Notes: generated by a model from the sequence alone, not told the origin. DNA of 64,000 nt from UBA10518 sp022837185 (GCA_034007705.1 JAVEQK010000013.1:17381-81380), one strand, 5' to 3'. Numbered from the stretch's first letter, positions 25,670 through 35,708 are shown. A program made the numbers and translations.

Positions 25670-27433
25670 CTAAAACACGCCTTTGACCCTGCCGGTTTCC
25701 ACATCCACGTCGATGCGGCGGTAGGCCGGATCGGAAGCGGTTCCCGGCATCAGGCTGATGGCGCCGGCCACCGGCACGACAAATCCCGCCCCCTTGTAGG
25801 TCAGGATATCGCGAATGGGCAGGGTCCACCCCTTGGGCACTCCCTTGAGAGAGGGGTCATGGGACAGGCTGAGGTGGGTTTTCACCATACAGGTTCCCAT
25901 GTCCTTCAGGTCCGGGTCCGCCTCCATCCTCTTCAGTTTGGCCTGGGCTTCGGGGCTGTAGCTGACCCCGTCGGCGCCGTACACTTCGCGGGCGATCAGC
26001 TCGATCCGTTTGCCCAGTGGGGTGTCGAGTTCGTAGAGGAACCTGAAGTCGTTGGGCTCCTCGCAGGCGTCGATGACCGCGTCGGCGAATTCAATGGCGC
26101 CGTCGCCGCCGTACTGCCAGTGCCTGGACAGAGCGACCCTGGCGCCGGCCGCCTCGGACAGGCGGCGGACGGCCTTGATCTCATCGTCGGTGTCGGTGTA
26201 GAAGGCATTGATGCAGACAACGGGATTGATGCCCGCCTTTTTGACGGTCTCGATGTGATGGACGAGGTTTTTGCAGCCTTCCTCGACCCAGCCGACGTTT
26301 TCCTGCTTGTATTCCTCGGGCATCGGTTTGCCGGGGACCGGGATGGGCGCCCCGCCGTGACACTTGAGGGCCCGGATGGTGGCGACCACCACCGCGCAGT
26401 GGGGTTTGAGCCCTGAGTAGCGGCACTTGAGGTTCCAGAACTTCTCGAAGCCGATATCGACGCCGAAACCCGATTCGGTGACATTATAGTCGGCGAGTTT
26501 GAGGGCGACCCGGTCGGCGATGACCGACGACTGGCCGATGGCGATATTGGCAAAGGGTCCGGCATGGACCATGACCGGCTGCCCTTCGATGGTCTGCATG
26601 AGGTTCGGGTTGAGGGCCTCGACCATCCAGGCGGTCATGGCGCCGTCAACCTCGAGGTCGGCGGTGGTGACGGGGCGGTCCTGCCTGTCGTAGGCAACGA
26701 CGATTTTGCCGATCCGCTCCCGCATGTCCCGGAGATCGCTGGCTACTGCCAGGATGGCCATGATTTCCGAGCTGACGGCGATGCCGAACCTGGACTGCAT
26801 GGTGAAGCCGTCCATCTTGCCGCCCAGGCCGATGGTGATGTTGCGCAGCGCCTGGGCGCAGAAGTCGATGATCCAGCCGAACTCTACCTTTTTCGGGTGG
26901 ATGTCCAGCCGCCGGAGATTGCGCTTGGCAAGCTGCTCGTCGGTGTAGTTCGCCTCATGCTGCATGCGGGAGGTCAGGGCGACCATCCCCAGGTTGTGGG
27001 CGTTCATGATGGCGTTGATATCGCCGGTCAGCCCCAGGGAAAAAGGCGTGAGGGGGATGCACTGGGCCAGTCCCCCGCCGGCGGCGCTGCCCTTGATGTT
27101 CATCGTCGGTCCGCCCGAGGGCTGGCGGATGGCGCCGATAACCGATCTGTCGCGTTTGCCGAGCCCCTGGACCAGTCCCATGGCGCAGGTCGACTTGCCT
27201 TCGCCCAGGGGGGTGGGGGTGATGGCGGTGACGTCGACATATTTGCCGTCCGGGCGGTCCCTGAGCCGTTCCAGGATTTTCCGGTAGTCGAGTTTGGCGA
27301 CGTAGTGGCCGTGGGGCAGCAGTTCCTCTTTCTCCAGCCCGAGCTGCTCGCCCAGTTCGTAGACTGTTTTCATGCGGCTTTCCGCTTCTTCGGCAATCTC
27401 CCAGTCCGCATGCTTGGTGGGATCAAGGGCCAT
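25670..27433 (-). CDS. fhs: Formate--tetrahydrofolate ligase
   Basis: An ATP-dependent enzyme making 10-formyl-tetrahydrofolate from formate, in the methyl branch of the Wood-Ljungdahl pathway and in one-carbon supply. 587 residues. The ATP-binding motif is TPTPLGEGKST (about 73-83), followed by VIGAIRQPSGGPTMNIKGSAAGGG. Further family blocks are IIDFCAQALRNITIGLGGKMDG and EVYGADGVSYSPEAQAKL. AAGGAGG precedes the ATG in a strongly AT-rich leader (27434-27540), which probably holds its promoter, though no clear -35/-10 pair was found. Confidence 0.97.
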   Translation of the reverse strand: MALDPTKHADWEIAEEAESRMKTVYELGEQLGLEKEELLPHGHYVAKLDYRKILERLRDRPDGKYVDVTAITPTPLGEGKSTCAMGLVQGLGKRDRSVIGAIRQPSGGPTMNIKGSAAGGGLAQCIPLTPFSLGLTGDINAIMNAHNLGMVALTSRMQHEANYTDEQLAKRNLRRLDIHPKKVEFGWIIDFCAQALRNITIGLGGKMDGFTMQSRFGIAVSSEIMAILAVASDLRDMRERIGKIVVAYDRQDRPVTTADLEVDGAMTAWMVEALNPNLMQTIEGQPVMVHAGPFANIAIGQSSVIADRVALKLADYNVTESGFGVDIGFEKFWNLKCRYSGLKPHCAVVVATIRALKCHGGAPIPVPGKPMPEEYKQENVGWVEEGCKNLVHHIETVKKAGINPVVCINAFYTDTDDEIKAVRRLSEAAGARVALSRHWQYGGDGAIEFADAVIDACEEPNDFRFLYELDTPLGKRIELIAREVYGADGVSYSPEAQAKLKRMEADPDLKDMGTCMVKTHLSLSHDPSLKGVPKGWTLPIRDILTYKGAGFVVPVAGAISLMPGTASDPAYRRIDVDVETGRVKGVF

Positions 27434-27596
27434 GGGTTCCTCCTTTTGTAAAATTTGTATAATTTATCTGGACTATGATAAGGAAAAAAATACCGACAGA
27501 TATACTAACCGGCAAAATATCTACCTGAATAAACGAAAATTTGTTGAATTTAGCAGGTACGATTTAGGATGTCAAGAAACACGGTTTCGAAGTGAG

Positions 27597-27634
27597 TTTG
27601 CAGTCGGCAGTCGGCGCAGCCGGGTACAGCCGGG
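27597..27634. repeat. Dispersed short repeat (CAGTCGG / GCAGCCGGG type)
   Basis: Tandem GCAGTCGGCAGTCGGCGCAGCC followed by a second CAGCCGGG, abutting the thyX stop. It has the same words as the repeats near 9340 and 17260, in the other orientation. Confidence 0.5.
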
Positions 27635-28573
27635 CTATTCCAGGGCAAGCTCGGGGAAGCGGCTCTGCAGTTCTTCGTGCAGGGGGATCATCACTTCGCG
27701 CATGCTCGGCTCCGCCGCCCTGGTGGTCCGCAGTCTGAAAATATGCTGCCATTCCTGCAGGTTGGCGTAGACGATCAATTCGGTCTTGCAGGAATTGGGC
27801 AGAACGGTTCTCGCCGCCTGGGGCGTCGTGGTCCTGAGGAGTTCAAGGTAGATCCGCTCCGTTTCCTCCATGGCCCTCTGCCACAGGGAGAATTCGGGGG
27901 TTCCCTCCTCGAAGAACATCGGCTTGATGAAGGACACCTCGCCGCCGAACCTGTCGTCGGCGTAACGGCAATAGCGCTGGCTTTCCTGCAGGAAGGAGCA
28001 GGGGCGGTGGCGGACTATTTCATGGGTGACGGCCCGGTTGACGATGAATTTCACCGCAATGTGGCGATGCTTCAGCCGCAGTTCCGGCGGCAGGCCGTCA
28101 ATTTCTTCCAAAGGAACCTTGCTGACCCGGATGGCGGGATCGGCCGCCGGTCCTTCCGGGGGTAGGATGGTGTCGAAAAAATAGGGATGGCGGCCGGCGA
28201 GGAAACCCGCCATGGCCCTGACCGGGCGGCAGTCCGGATGAAACAGCAGCATTTCCCGGAAAGCCCTGACGCTTCCGGTCACCAGCAGGGTATCGGCCGC
28301 CGGGGCGTCGATCTGCAGGTACCTGGGCCGGGCGGCATGCAACTCGGCCGTCAGGGCCCGGTCCATGCCCGTGAGCCGGAGCGACACGACCCCCATTTCC
28401 AGGACCGAGTTGTGGCCGTGCTCCGCCATTTTGCGGACAAAGGGGATGGCCGAATCCGCGTCGATTTTGTCTTCGCTTTTATAGCAGACCCGGCCGCTGA
28501 ATTCGATGCGCTCGGCCAGCCCCCGGCGGTCAAGGGCGTCGAGGATCTCGTAGGAAGGGGGGATGATCTTCAT
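27635..28573 (-). CDS. thyX: Flavin-dependent thymidylate synthase
   Basis: Makes dTMP from dUMP with methylene-tetrahydrofolate and FAD/NADPH. 312 residues, somewhat longer than the usual 220-260. The ThyX motif RHRxxS is RHRPCS at 188-193, followed by FLQESQRYCRY. EHGHNSVLEM is the flavin-binding region, and VYANLQEWQHIFRLR is near the end. It follows nifS by 30 bases on the same strand. fhs, a folate one-carbon gene, lies downstream after 201 bases of AT-rich and repeat DNA. Confidence 0.95.
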   Translation of the reverse strand: MKIIPPSYEILDALDRRGLAERIEFSGRVCYKSEDKIDADSAIPFVRKMAEHGHNSVLEMGVVSLRLTGMDRALTAELHAARPRYLQIDAPAADTLLVTGSVRAFREMLLFHPDCRPVRAMAGFLAGRHPYFFDTILPPEGPAADPAIRVSKVPLEEIDGLPPELRLKHRHIAVKFIVNRAVTHEIVRHRPCSFLQESQRYCRYADDRFGGEVSFIKPMFFEEGTPEFSLWQRAMEETERIYLELLRTTTPQAARTVLPNSCKTELIVYANLQEWQHIFRLRTTRAAEPSMREVMIPLHEELQSRFPELALE

Positions 28574-28603
28574 GCGTTCTCCTCCGGTGCGGAGCGGTTG
28601 GGT

Positions 28604-29785
28604 TCAGTCGTTCCAGAAGGGCGACATGGCCCGGAGATTGGCAATGATCTCCGGCATCTTTTCCAGGACAAAGTCAACTTCCTCTTCGGTGTTGTAGACC
28701 GACAGACTGAAGCGGATGGAACCGTGGGCGGCGGTAAAGGGCACGCCCATGGCCCGCAGCACGTGCGAGGGTTCGAGGGAGCCGGAGGTGCAGGCCGAGC
28801 CCGAGGAGGCGCAGATGTTGTACTTGTCCATGTGCAGCAGGATGGATTCCCCTTCCACGAACTCGAAACTGATGTTGGCGGTGTTCGGCAGCCGGCTGGT
28901 TTTGTGGCCGTTGAGCATGGAGCGGGGGATTTTTGCCAGCAGGCCGCTTTCCAGCTTGTCGCGCAGACGCCTGACCCGGACGTTTTCCTCCTCCATCTTT
29001 TCGGCGGCCAGGCGGCAGGCCCGGCCCAGGCCGACGATGGAGGCGACGTTTTCCGTCCCCCCCCGCCGGCCGTGCTCCTGGTGGCCGCCGTTGATGAAGG
29101 GGATGAACGGCGTGCCCTTGCGGATATACAGCACGCCGACACCTTTCGGGGCGTGCAGTTTGTGGCCGGAAATGGACAGGAAGTCAATCGCCGAATCCTT
29201 GAGGTTGATCGGGATCTTGCCGACCGCCTGGACCGCGTCGGTGTGGAACAGTATTCCCCGGTCCCGGGCCATGACCGCCATCTCCTCGACCGGAAAGATG
29301 ACCCCGGTTTCGTTGTTGGCCCACATGACGCTGACAATGGCGGTATCGTCGCTGAGGCTCTCCTCGTACTGGTCCGGAATGAGCATCCCGTCCGCCTCGA
29401 CCTGCAGCCGGGTGATCCGGTGTTTGTGCCCGGTGAGGCCGTCAAGGTTTTCGCAGAGATTTTTCACCGCCGGATGCTCGACCCGGGTGGTGATCACGTG
29501 GCGGTTGTCCGGGTAGGTCTGCAGGGCCGAGAGGATGGCGGTGGAGTCGCTTTCGGTGCCGCAGCTGGTAAAGACGATCTCCTCCGGATCGGCCCCGATG
29601 AGGGCGGCGATTGATTCCCGGGCCTCGGCGATGGCCCCGGCGACCTGGCCGCCGAACGTATGCATGGAGGAAGGGTTGCCGTAGCAGTCCGTGAGAAAGG
29701 GCATCATGGCCTCCACCACTTCCGGGGCAACCCGGGTGGTGGCGTTGTTGTCCATGTAGATCACTTTGTCGCTGCCGCAGTTCAT
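28604..29785 (-). CDS. nifS: Cysteine desulfurase NifS
   Basis: A PLP enzyme that takes sulfur from cysteine for iron-sulfur cluster assembly; 393 residues. The PLP lysine is K209 in SGHKLHAPKG, and the persulfide cysteine is C332 in SSGSACTSGS. The N-terminal IYMDNNATTRVAPEV is the family signature. It is coupled to nifU: the nifU stop and this ATG share one base (TAATG). With no nitrogenase gene nearby, it probably serves general cluster assembly. Confidence 0.96.
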   Translation of the reverse strand: MNCGSDKVIYMDNNATTRVAPEVVEAMMPFLTDCYGNPSSMHTFGGQVAGAIAEARESIAALIGADPEEIVFTSCGTESDSTAILSALQTYPDNRHVITTRVEHPAVKNLCENLDGLTGHKHRITRLQVEADGMLIPDQYEESLSDDTAIVSVMWANNETGVIFPVEEMAVMARDRGILFHTDAVQAVGKIPINLKDSAIDFLSISGHKLHAPKGVGVLYIRKGTPFIPFINGGHQEHGRRGGTENVASIVGLGRACRLAAEKMEEENVRVRRLRDKLESGLLAKIPRSMLNGHKTSRLPNTANISFEFVEGESILLHMDKYNICASSGSACTSGSLEPSHVLRAMGVPFTAAHGSIRFSLSVYNTEEEVDFVLEKMPEIIANLRAMSPFWND

Positions 29786-30621
29786 TATCTGTCCTCCTCG
29801 ACGATGAGCGAGTCACTGACCAGTTCCCGCAGTTTTTTCTCGACATAGACCTTGAGGGTGGTGCGCGACGACTGGCAGCCGGCGCAGGCCCCCCGCAGGG
29901 AGACGGTGACGAAATCGCCGTCCACGTCGATCAGTTCGATGTCCCCGCCGTCCTTCTTCAGGGTCGGCTTGATCTCCCGCTCAAGGACTTCCTCGATCTT
30001 CTTGATCTTCTGGAGGGTGGTCATGCGCTGCTCCTTCTTCGCCTTTTTGGGCTCCATCTGCAGGCCCTCCACGGTCTGATGGAGGATTTCGCGCAGGCGG
30101 TCCTCGCATTTGCCGCAGCCGCCGCCGGCCTTGGTGAAGTTGGTGATCTCCTCCACCGACCGCAGGTGGGACTCCTTGATGGCCCGGATGATTTCCAGGT
30201 CGGTCACCCCGAAGCATTCGCAGACCACTTCTCCCTGGGCCATGGGGAGGAATACGCCGCGGTAGTTGGCGATGGCCGCCTCCAGGGCCTCCCGCCCCAT
30301 GACGGAGCAGTGCATTTTTTCCTTGGGCAGTCCCCCGAGGTAATTGGCGATGTCCTCGTTGGTGATCTTTTCGGCCTCCTCGACCGTCATGCCCTTGACC
30401 ATTTCCGTCAGCGCCGAGGAGGAGGCGATGGCCGAGGCGCAGCCGAAGGTCTTGAACCTGGCGTCGGTGATGACGCCCTTGTCGTTGACCTTGATGGTCA
30501 GTTTAAGCGCGTCGCCGCAGGCCAGCGAGCCGACCTCGCCGACGCCGTCGGCATTGTCGACTTCGCCGACATTGCGGGGGTTGGTGAAGTGTTCCTTGAC
30601 TTTATCGGTATAGTCCCACAT
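29785..30621 (-). CDS. nifU: Iron-sulfur cluster scaffold NifU
   Basis: A full three-domain NifU of 278 residues. The IscU-like domain has cluster cysteines C35, C61 and C105. The central BFD-like [2Fe-2S] domain has C134, C136, C169 and C172. The C-terminal Nfu domain has the C246-x2-C249 motif. It builds clusters with sulfur from NifS, encoded immediately after it. Many anaerobes use NifU/NifS in place of ISC or SUF. Confidence 0.97.
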   Translation of the reverse strand: MWDYTDKVKEHFTNPRNVGEVDNADGVGEVGSLACGDALKLTIKVNDKGVITDARFKTFGCASAIASSSALTEMVKGMTVEEAEKITNEDIANYLGGLPKEKMHCSVMGREALEAAIANYRGVFLPMAQGEVVCECFGVTDLEIIRAIKESHLRSVEEITNFTKAGGGCGKCEDRLREILHQTVEGLQMEPKKAKKEQRMTTLQKIKKIEEVLEREIKPTLKKDGGDIELIDVDGDFVTVSLRGACAGCQSSRTTLKVYVEKKLRELVSDSLIVEEDR

Positions 30622-30774
30622 TGTTGCACCCTGATGGAAAAGGATTTTTCTTGCCGCCGGCCGGGTCCCGGCATCACTCAGGCGGGCGCCTGAACCGGTG
30701 CCCGTCGCTCCCGGGTGCCGGCTGCCGGGCCGATCCGCCCGCGGACCGGTTCCGGCCCGGCCGGCAAATCATAG

Positions 30775-30803
30775 AAGATAGCAGTAATACTTTAGGAAAG
30801 CAA
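30775..30803 (-). promoter_or_regulatory. Possible promoter for nifU-nifS
   Basis: On the minus strand TTGCTT (30803-30798) and TATCTT (30780-30775) are 17 bases apart. The -35 lies inside the end of the phosphohexomutase gene; the leader to the nifU ATG would be about 150 bases. Confidence 0.35.
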
Positions 30804-32549
30804 ACCGATTTCGGCAAGCATGGACTTGGCGGTTTCCACCAGCTGGCCGGTCTCTGTCCTGTCCCTCGCTTCCACGTAAAACCGCACTTTCGGTTCGGTG
30901 CCCGACGGCCGGATCATGATCCAGCTGTTGTCCTCGAAGATCATTTTGCGGCCGTCAATGGTGATGACCTGCCTGATGGTCCTGGGCCGGCCGCCGACCG
31001 GGATCGAGCTCCCCACCCCGTATTTTTCCAGCCCGGCCAGGGCGGCCAGCAGTTCGGCGCCCCGCAGGGAGACCTCGACGCCGTCGCGGGCCGGGTAATA
31101 GGAGCCGTACAGGCCCTCGATCTCGACCAGGTAGTCGCCGAGGTTCTTGCCCAGGGCCAGGACCATGTCCAGGGCGAGGAGCAGGCCGATATAGGCGTCT
31201 TTTTCCGGGGTATGGCCGATGACGGAAATGCCGTCCGACTCCTCGAAATAGACGAGGGCGCGGCCGATGACGGGCTTGAATTCCTTGAACCCGACCCGGG
31301 GCTCGAAAACCTCTTCCTGCAGGGCGGCGGCAACTGCATTGGCGAGGTTGCTGGAGGCGACCGTCTTGGCGACCATGCCCCGCTTCCCTTTTATTTCGTG
31401 CAGAAAGTGGTAGGCCATGGCGCCGAACTGGTTCATGCTGATTTCCGTCTCGCCGTCGGTGAAACGGATCCGGTCGCCGTCGGGATCGATGATGGCGCCG
31501 AGTTTGAACCTTTCCGGCCGCCGCCGCAGAGCGTCCATGACCGGGCGCATGTTGGCCGATGAGGGTTCCGGGGCGATGCCGCCGAAGGTGACATCCTCTT
31601 CCCCCCGGAGAATGACAAGCCGTTCCCGGGCCTGTCCATTGAAGATGTCCCGGATGGAACGGCGCGCGGCGCCGTGGACGCAGTCAACCACGACCGCCAG
31701 GTTGCCGCTGGCGGCAAATCCGGCCAGGACCCCGTCGTAGTCTATGCCGTGCAGATGCCTGTTGTCGCGGACCAGCTTCTGCCAGCTGGCCGGAGAGTCT
31801 TCCCTGTGGACCCCGGCCAGGCCGGCGAGAGGCCGCTGCCGATCCAGGCCGGCGGGCAGGAAGGGCGAAGCGCCGGCAGTGAGGATCTCCCCGGCGTTGC
31901 GGGTGATTTTGTCGGTGATGATCGAGGGGGCCGGACCGGCGTCGGCGGCATTGTACTTGAAGCCGCCGTACTCCAGGGGGTTGTGGCTGGGGGTGAGATT
32001 GATGGAGAATGCCGCCTTGCGGATCAGCACCGAGGCCGAAAGGGTGCCGGTCGTTGCCTCGCCGGCATAGAGGACGGTGACGCCGTTGGCGGCGAGGACG
32101 TTGACCGCGCTCAGGGCGAGCAGTTCGCCGCCGAAACGGTTGTCGAATCCGAGCACGCAGCCGCGCCGCCGCATTTGGTCGAAATCAACGACTCCGAGCG
32201 CCTCGCGCAGGGCAGGGTCGTTGTCCATTTCCCGGTACAGGGAGAGGATGGCGGCCGTGACGCAGGCCACGGTGTGCAGGTTGATCTCCTTGCCGAGCAG
32301 GCCCCGCCAGCCGGAAGTGCCGAACTTGACCGGGGAGCGGGGCGGTCCGGCAGTGGTGATGATCTCGTCCCTGAGCAGGAGGTAGACCCGGTCGAGGGCC
32401 TCCTGCCAGCGGCGGAATTCATCGGGATCCGTGGCTTTGTTGCGGTGGGCGACCAGCTGCTTGATGACGGTGAAATAATCACTGGCTGCATGGTTGCCGG
32501 CAACGATGTGGGCCTCTGTGAGGGTCTGGACTGCGGAATTGATTTTCAT
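30792..32549 (-). CDS. Phosphoglucomutase/phosphomannomutase family protein
   Basis: A 585-residue alpha-D-phosphohexomutase. An N-terminal extension of about 75 residues precedes KFGTSGWRG. The phosphoserine loop is TPSHNPLEYGGFK, with the Ser in place. The metal loop is DPDGDRIR, the sugar-selectivity loop FEESDG, and the phosphate-binding tail RPSGTEPKVRFY. It interconverts hexose 1- and 6-phosphates, feeding sugar nucleotides or glycogen; which sugar is not clear from sequence. It is divergent from ppsA. Confidence 0.92.
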   Translation of the reverse strand: MKINSAVQTLTEAHIVAGNHAASDYFTVIKQLVAHRNKATDPDEFRRWQEALDRVYLLLRDEIITTAGPPRSPVKFGTSGWRGLLGKEINLHTVACVTAAILSLYREMDNDPALREALGVVDFDQMRRRGCVLGFDNRFGGELLALSAVNVLAANGVTVLYAGEATTGTLSASVLIRKAAFSINLTPSHNPLEYGGFKYNAADAGPAPSIITDKITRNAGEILTAGASPFLPAGLDRQRPLAGLAGVHREDSPASWQKLVRDNRHLHGIDYDGVLAGFAASGNLAVVVDCVHGAARRSIRDIFNGQARERLVILRGEEDVTFGGIAPEPSSANMRPVMDALRRRPERFKLGAIIDPDGDRIRFTDGETEISMNQFGAMAYHFLHEIKGKRGMVAKTVASSNLANAVAAALQEEVFEPRVGFKEFKPVIGRALVYFEESDGISVIGHTPEKDAYIGLLLALDMVLALGKNLGDYLVEIEGLYGSYYPARDGVEVSLRGAELLAALAGLEKYGVGSSIPVGGRPRTIRQVITIDGRKMIFEDNSWIMIRPSGTEPKVRFYVEARDRTETGQLVETAKSMLAEIGLLS

Positions 32550-32840
32550 ATGGATCGGCCGTTGGGTTGATGGTTGCGCATGTCTGAGAGACGATCAGCC
32601 GCCTCAATATAGCCTGATGCCTCCCCCCGTGCAATGAACCATGAAGCGATTGCGTCTTTTTTCAAAGGGTGCGGTTCCGGGGGCGGAAAGATGATGTAAT
32701 GGTTGACCGGGACGGTTTTTTTTTTTACATTATGACGTTTATATGCGTACATCAATATATGTGTATCTGCAGTGGCCGTGTGAACAACAGAGTGAGCAAC
32801 GGATTTACAAATATGAGGAACCTGAGCAGGGAGAGAAACA

Positions 32841-35282
32841 ATGGGAAACCCGCATGAACAAGAACTTATTCTCTGGTTTGACGAGATAGGCATCGGAGAT
32901 GTGCCGCTGGTCGGCGGCAAGAATGCCTCGCTGGGCGAGATGCATCAGAAGCTGACTTCCAGGGGGGTGGAGGTTCCCAACGGGTACGCCATCACCGCCT
33001 ACGCCTATCAGTACCTCCTCAAGGAGGCGGGGATAGAACAGGCGATCCAGGATGCCCTGGACGGGCTGGACACCCATGACATGCGGAACCTGCAGGAGCG
33101 GGGGGAAAAGGTCCGCGGCATCATCCGCAATGCCGAGTTTCCCCAGGACCTCCGCGACGCCGTCATTGAGGCCTACAGAAAAATGGAAAAGGAATACGGC
33201 GAGGGCGTCGATGTCGCGGTCCGCTCCTCGGCGACCGCCGAGGACCTGCCCGACGCCTCCTTTGCCGGGCAGCAGGAAACCTATCTCAACATCCGCGGGC
33301 CGGAGGCGCTCATCGACGCCTGCAAGCGCTGCTTCGCCAGCCTGTTCACCAACCGGGCCATCTCCTACCGCCATGACAAGGGCTTCGGCCAGTTTGACGT
33401 CTACCTTTCCATCGTGGTCCAGAAAATGGCCCGCAGCGACTCCGCCTCCTCCGGCGTCATGTTCTCCATCGACACCGAGTCGGGGTTCGAGGACGCCGTT
33501 TTCATCACCGCCGCCTGGGGGCTCGGGGAAAACGTCGTCCAGGGCGCCGTCAACCCTGACGAGTACTACGTCTTCAAGCCGACCCTGAAGCAGGGCAAGC
33601 GGCCGGTCGTTTCCAAGAAGGTGGGCTCCAAGGAGATCAAGATGATCTACAATGCCGACCCGTCGGGCGGGGAGCCGGTGAAGAATATCGAAACCACCCC
33701 TGAAGAGCGGAACGCCTACGTGATCAGCGACGATGAAATCCTCAAGCTTGCCGAGTGGGCCTGCATCATCGAGGACCACTACGGCAAGGCCATGGACATC
33801 GAGTGGGCCAAGGACGGCGACGGGGTCGAGGTCGGGACCGGCAGGCTGTTCATCGTCCAGGCCCGGCCGGAGACCGTCCATTCCCAGGTTGCCAAGGGCA
33901 CCATGGAAACCTACAGGCTGAAAGAAAAAGGCAAGGTCATTGCCGAGGGTCTGGCGGTCGGCACCAAGATCGGCCAGGGCGTGGCCAACGTCATCGAGGA
34001 AGTCATCGATATCCATGATTTCAAAAAGGGCGAGGTGCTGGTCACCGACATGACCGATCCGGACTGGGAGCCGATCATGAAGATCGCCGGCGCCATTGTC
34101 ACCAACCGCGGCGGCCGCACCTGTCATGCCGCCATCATCTCCCGCGAGCTGGGCATTCCCTGTGTCATCGGCACCGGCAACGGCACCCAGCTCATCAAGG
34201 CGGGGCAGGAAATCACTGTTTCCTCGGCCGAGGGGGAAACGGGGTATATCTACGAGGGGCTCCTTGATTTTGAGATCGAGCGGCTGGACCTCGGCGACCT
34301 GCCGAAAACCAAAACCAAGATCATGATGAACCTGGCCATCCCGGAAAAGGCGTTCACCGAATGCCAGATTCCCAATGACGGCGTCGGCCTGGCCCGGGAG
34401 GAGTTCATCATCAACTCCCACATCGGCCTGCACCCGATGGCCCTGGTCAACTACGAGGAGCTGAAAAACTCCAGCGACCCGGAAAAACGGGCCGTGGCGG
34501 CCAAAATCGACGAGAAGACGGGCGCCTACAAGGACAAGAGACAGTTCTTCATCGACAAGGTCGCCGAAGGGGTCGGGCGGATTGCCGCCGGCTTCTATCC
34601 CAAGGATGTCATTGTCCGGCTCTCCGACTTCAAGAGCAACGAATACGCCAACCTTGTCGGCGGTCCCCTGTACGAGCCGGAGGAGGAAAACCCGATGATC
34701 GGCTGGCGCGGGGCTTCCCGCTACTACGATCCGAAATACCGGCCGGCCTTCGAGCTCGAGTGCCAGGGCCTGCTCAAGGCCCGCAACGATATGGGGCTCG
34801 ACAACATCAAGGTCATGGTGCCGTTCTGCCGTACCCCGGAGGAGGGGAAAAAGGTGATCCAGGTCCTGAGGGAGTGCGGGCTGGTGCAGGGAGAGAACGG
34901 CCTGGAGCTCTACGTTATGTGCGAGATCCCCAGCAACGTCATCTCCGCCGACGCCTTTGCCGATATTTTTGACGGCTTCTCCATCGGCTCCAACGATCTG
35001 ACCCAGCTGACCTACGGCCTTGACCGCGATTCGGGCCTTATCGCCGGCATCGCCGACGAACGGAATGAATCGGTGAAGGAGATGATCCGCATGGTCATTG
35101 CCACGGCCAAACGGCGCGGCAAGAAAATCGGCATCTGCGGCCAGGGGCCGTCGGACTTTCCGGACTTTGCCACCTTCCTGGTTGAGCTGGGCATTGATTC
35201 CATGAGCCTCATCCCGGATACGGCGGTCAAGACCAGGCTGGCGGTAGCGGAGAAAGAAAAAGAACTGGGAATGACGCCGTAG
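32841..35282 (+). CDS. ppsA: Phosphoenolpyruvate synthase
   Basis: Converts pyruvate and ATP to PEP, AMP and phosphate; a gluconeogenic enzyme. 813 residues. The N-terminal ATP-grasp part has LVGGKNASLGEM and VAVRSSATAEDLPDASFAGQQETYLN. The swivelling phosphohistidine is H429 in GGRTCHAAIISRELGIPC. The C-terminal PEP-binding barrel has MVPFCRTPEEGKKV and GSNDLTQLTYGLDRD, with an ICGQGPSD end. GGGAGAG precedes the ATG. The 291 bases upstream (32550-32840) hold a run of 12 T near 32716 and AT-rich DNA, but no promoter pair I can defend. Confidence 0.96.
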   Translation: MGNPHEQELILWFDEIGIGDVPLVGGKNASLGEMHQKLTSRGVEVPNGYAITAYAYQYLLKEAGIEQAIQDALDGLDTHDMRNLQERGEKVRGIIRNAEFPQDLRDAVIEAYRKMEKEYGEGVDVAVRSSATAEDLPDASFAGQQETYLNIRGPEALIDACKRCFASLFTNRAISYRHDKGFGQFDVYLSIVVQKMARSDSASSGVMFSIDTESGFEDAVFITAAWGLGENVVQGAVNPDEYYVFKPTLKQGKRPVVSKKVGSKEIKMIYNADPSGGEPVKNIETTPEERNAYVISDDEILKLAEWACIIEDHYGKAMDIEWAKDGDGVEVGTGRLFIVQARPETVHSQVAKGTMETYRLKEKGKVIAEGLAVGTKIGQGVANVIEEVIDIHDFKKGEVLVTDMTDPDWEPIMKIAGAIVTNRGGRTCHAAIISRELGIPCVIGTGNGTQLIKAGQEITVSSAEGETGYIYEGLLDFEIERLDLGDLPKTKTKIMMNLAIPEKAFTECQIPNDGVGLAREEFIINSHIGLHPMALVNYEELKNSSDPEKRAVAAKIDEKTGAYKDKRQFFIDKVAEGVGRIAAGFYPKDVIVRLSDFKSNEYANLVGGPLYEPEEENPMIGWRGASRYYDPKYRPAFELECQGLLKARNDMGLDNIKVMVPFCRTPEEGKKVIQVLRECGLVQGENGLELYVMCEIPSNVISADAFADIFDGFSIGSNDLTQLTYGLDRDSGLIAGIADERNESVKEMIRMVIATAKRRGKKIGICGQGPSDFPDFATFLVELGIDSMSLIPDTAVKTRLAVAEKEKELGMTP

Positions 35283-35300
35283 GGGCTGTCGCCGGATTCG

Positions 35301-35339
35301 TTCATGCGCAGGCGGGTTCCGGTCCCGCCTGCGCATGAA
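35301..35339 (+). terminator. Strong hairpin after ppsA, possible terminator
   Basis: A perfect 16-base stem (TTCATGCGCAGGCGGG with its complement) around a 7-base loop, 18 bases past the ppsA stop. No T-run follows, so it may act as an mRNA-stabilising end or a Rho-linked site. Confidence 0.4.
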
Positions 35340-35680
35340 ACGTGAAACGCCCGTTCGCCCGTTCCGGTCAGGCGCCGTCCCGACAACGTATCGATGAAAG
35401 GACTGCCGTGTCAATAATCCGCCGTCGGGCGGATGTCTTTCCGCTTCATCTTTGTGCCCACCGGGCAGACTGCCGGAAGGCGGAGCGCCCTTTCCTCCCC
35501 CTTTTTCCGGAGACCCGTGTCGTCCCCGGATAATTTTCTTCCCCTTTTCTTCCGCCGCGCTATGATGCGGGCGGCGGCAGGCATGGTTCCGTTTGCCGGG
35601 CTCCCTTCTCAGTTGCGGCGGGAAGAGCGGAGGGGCCCGGAAGGGAGGCGTTCGAAAATGACGGAAGGAAGCTATTGGGG

Positions 35681-35708
35681 TTGAAATTTTATGCGCAAAA
35701 GGTATATG
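35681..35708 (+). promoter_or_regulatory. Predicted sigma-70 promoter for the CDP-alcohol phosphatidyltransferase
   Basis: TTGAAA (35681-35686) and TATATG (35703-35708) with a 16-base spacer. The leader would run about 120 bases to the ATG. Confidence 0.55.

Noticed and set aside
32703..32729. Short stem ACCG/CGGT followed by 12 T as a terminator
   Set aside because: The stem is only 4 bp and lies in the divergent upstream region of both neighbours, where no transcript ends on that strand.
32805..35414. An 869-codon minus-strand frame opposite ppsA
   Set aside because: Antisense shadow of PEP synthase, with no family motif.
35433..35684. An 83-codon plus-strand frame in the gap after ppsA
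   Set aside because: Arg- and Phe-rich random-looking sequence with no ribosome-binding site; it also ends at the predicted promoter.
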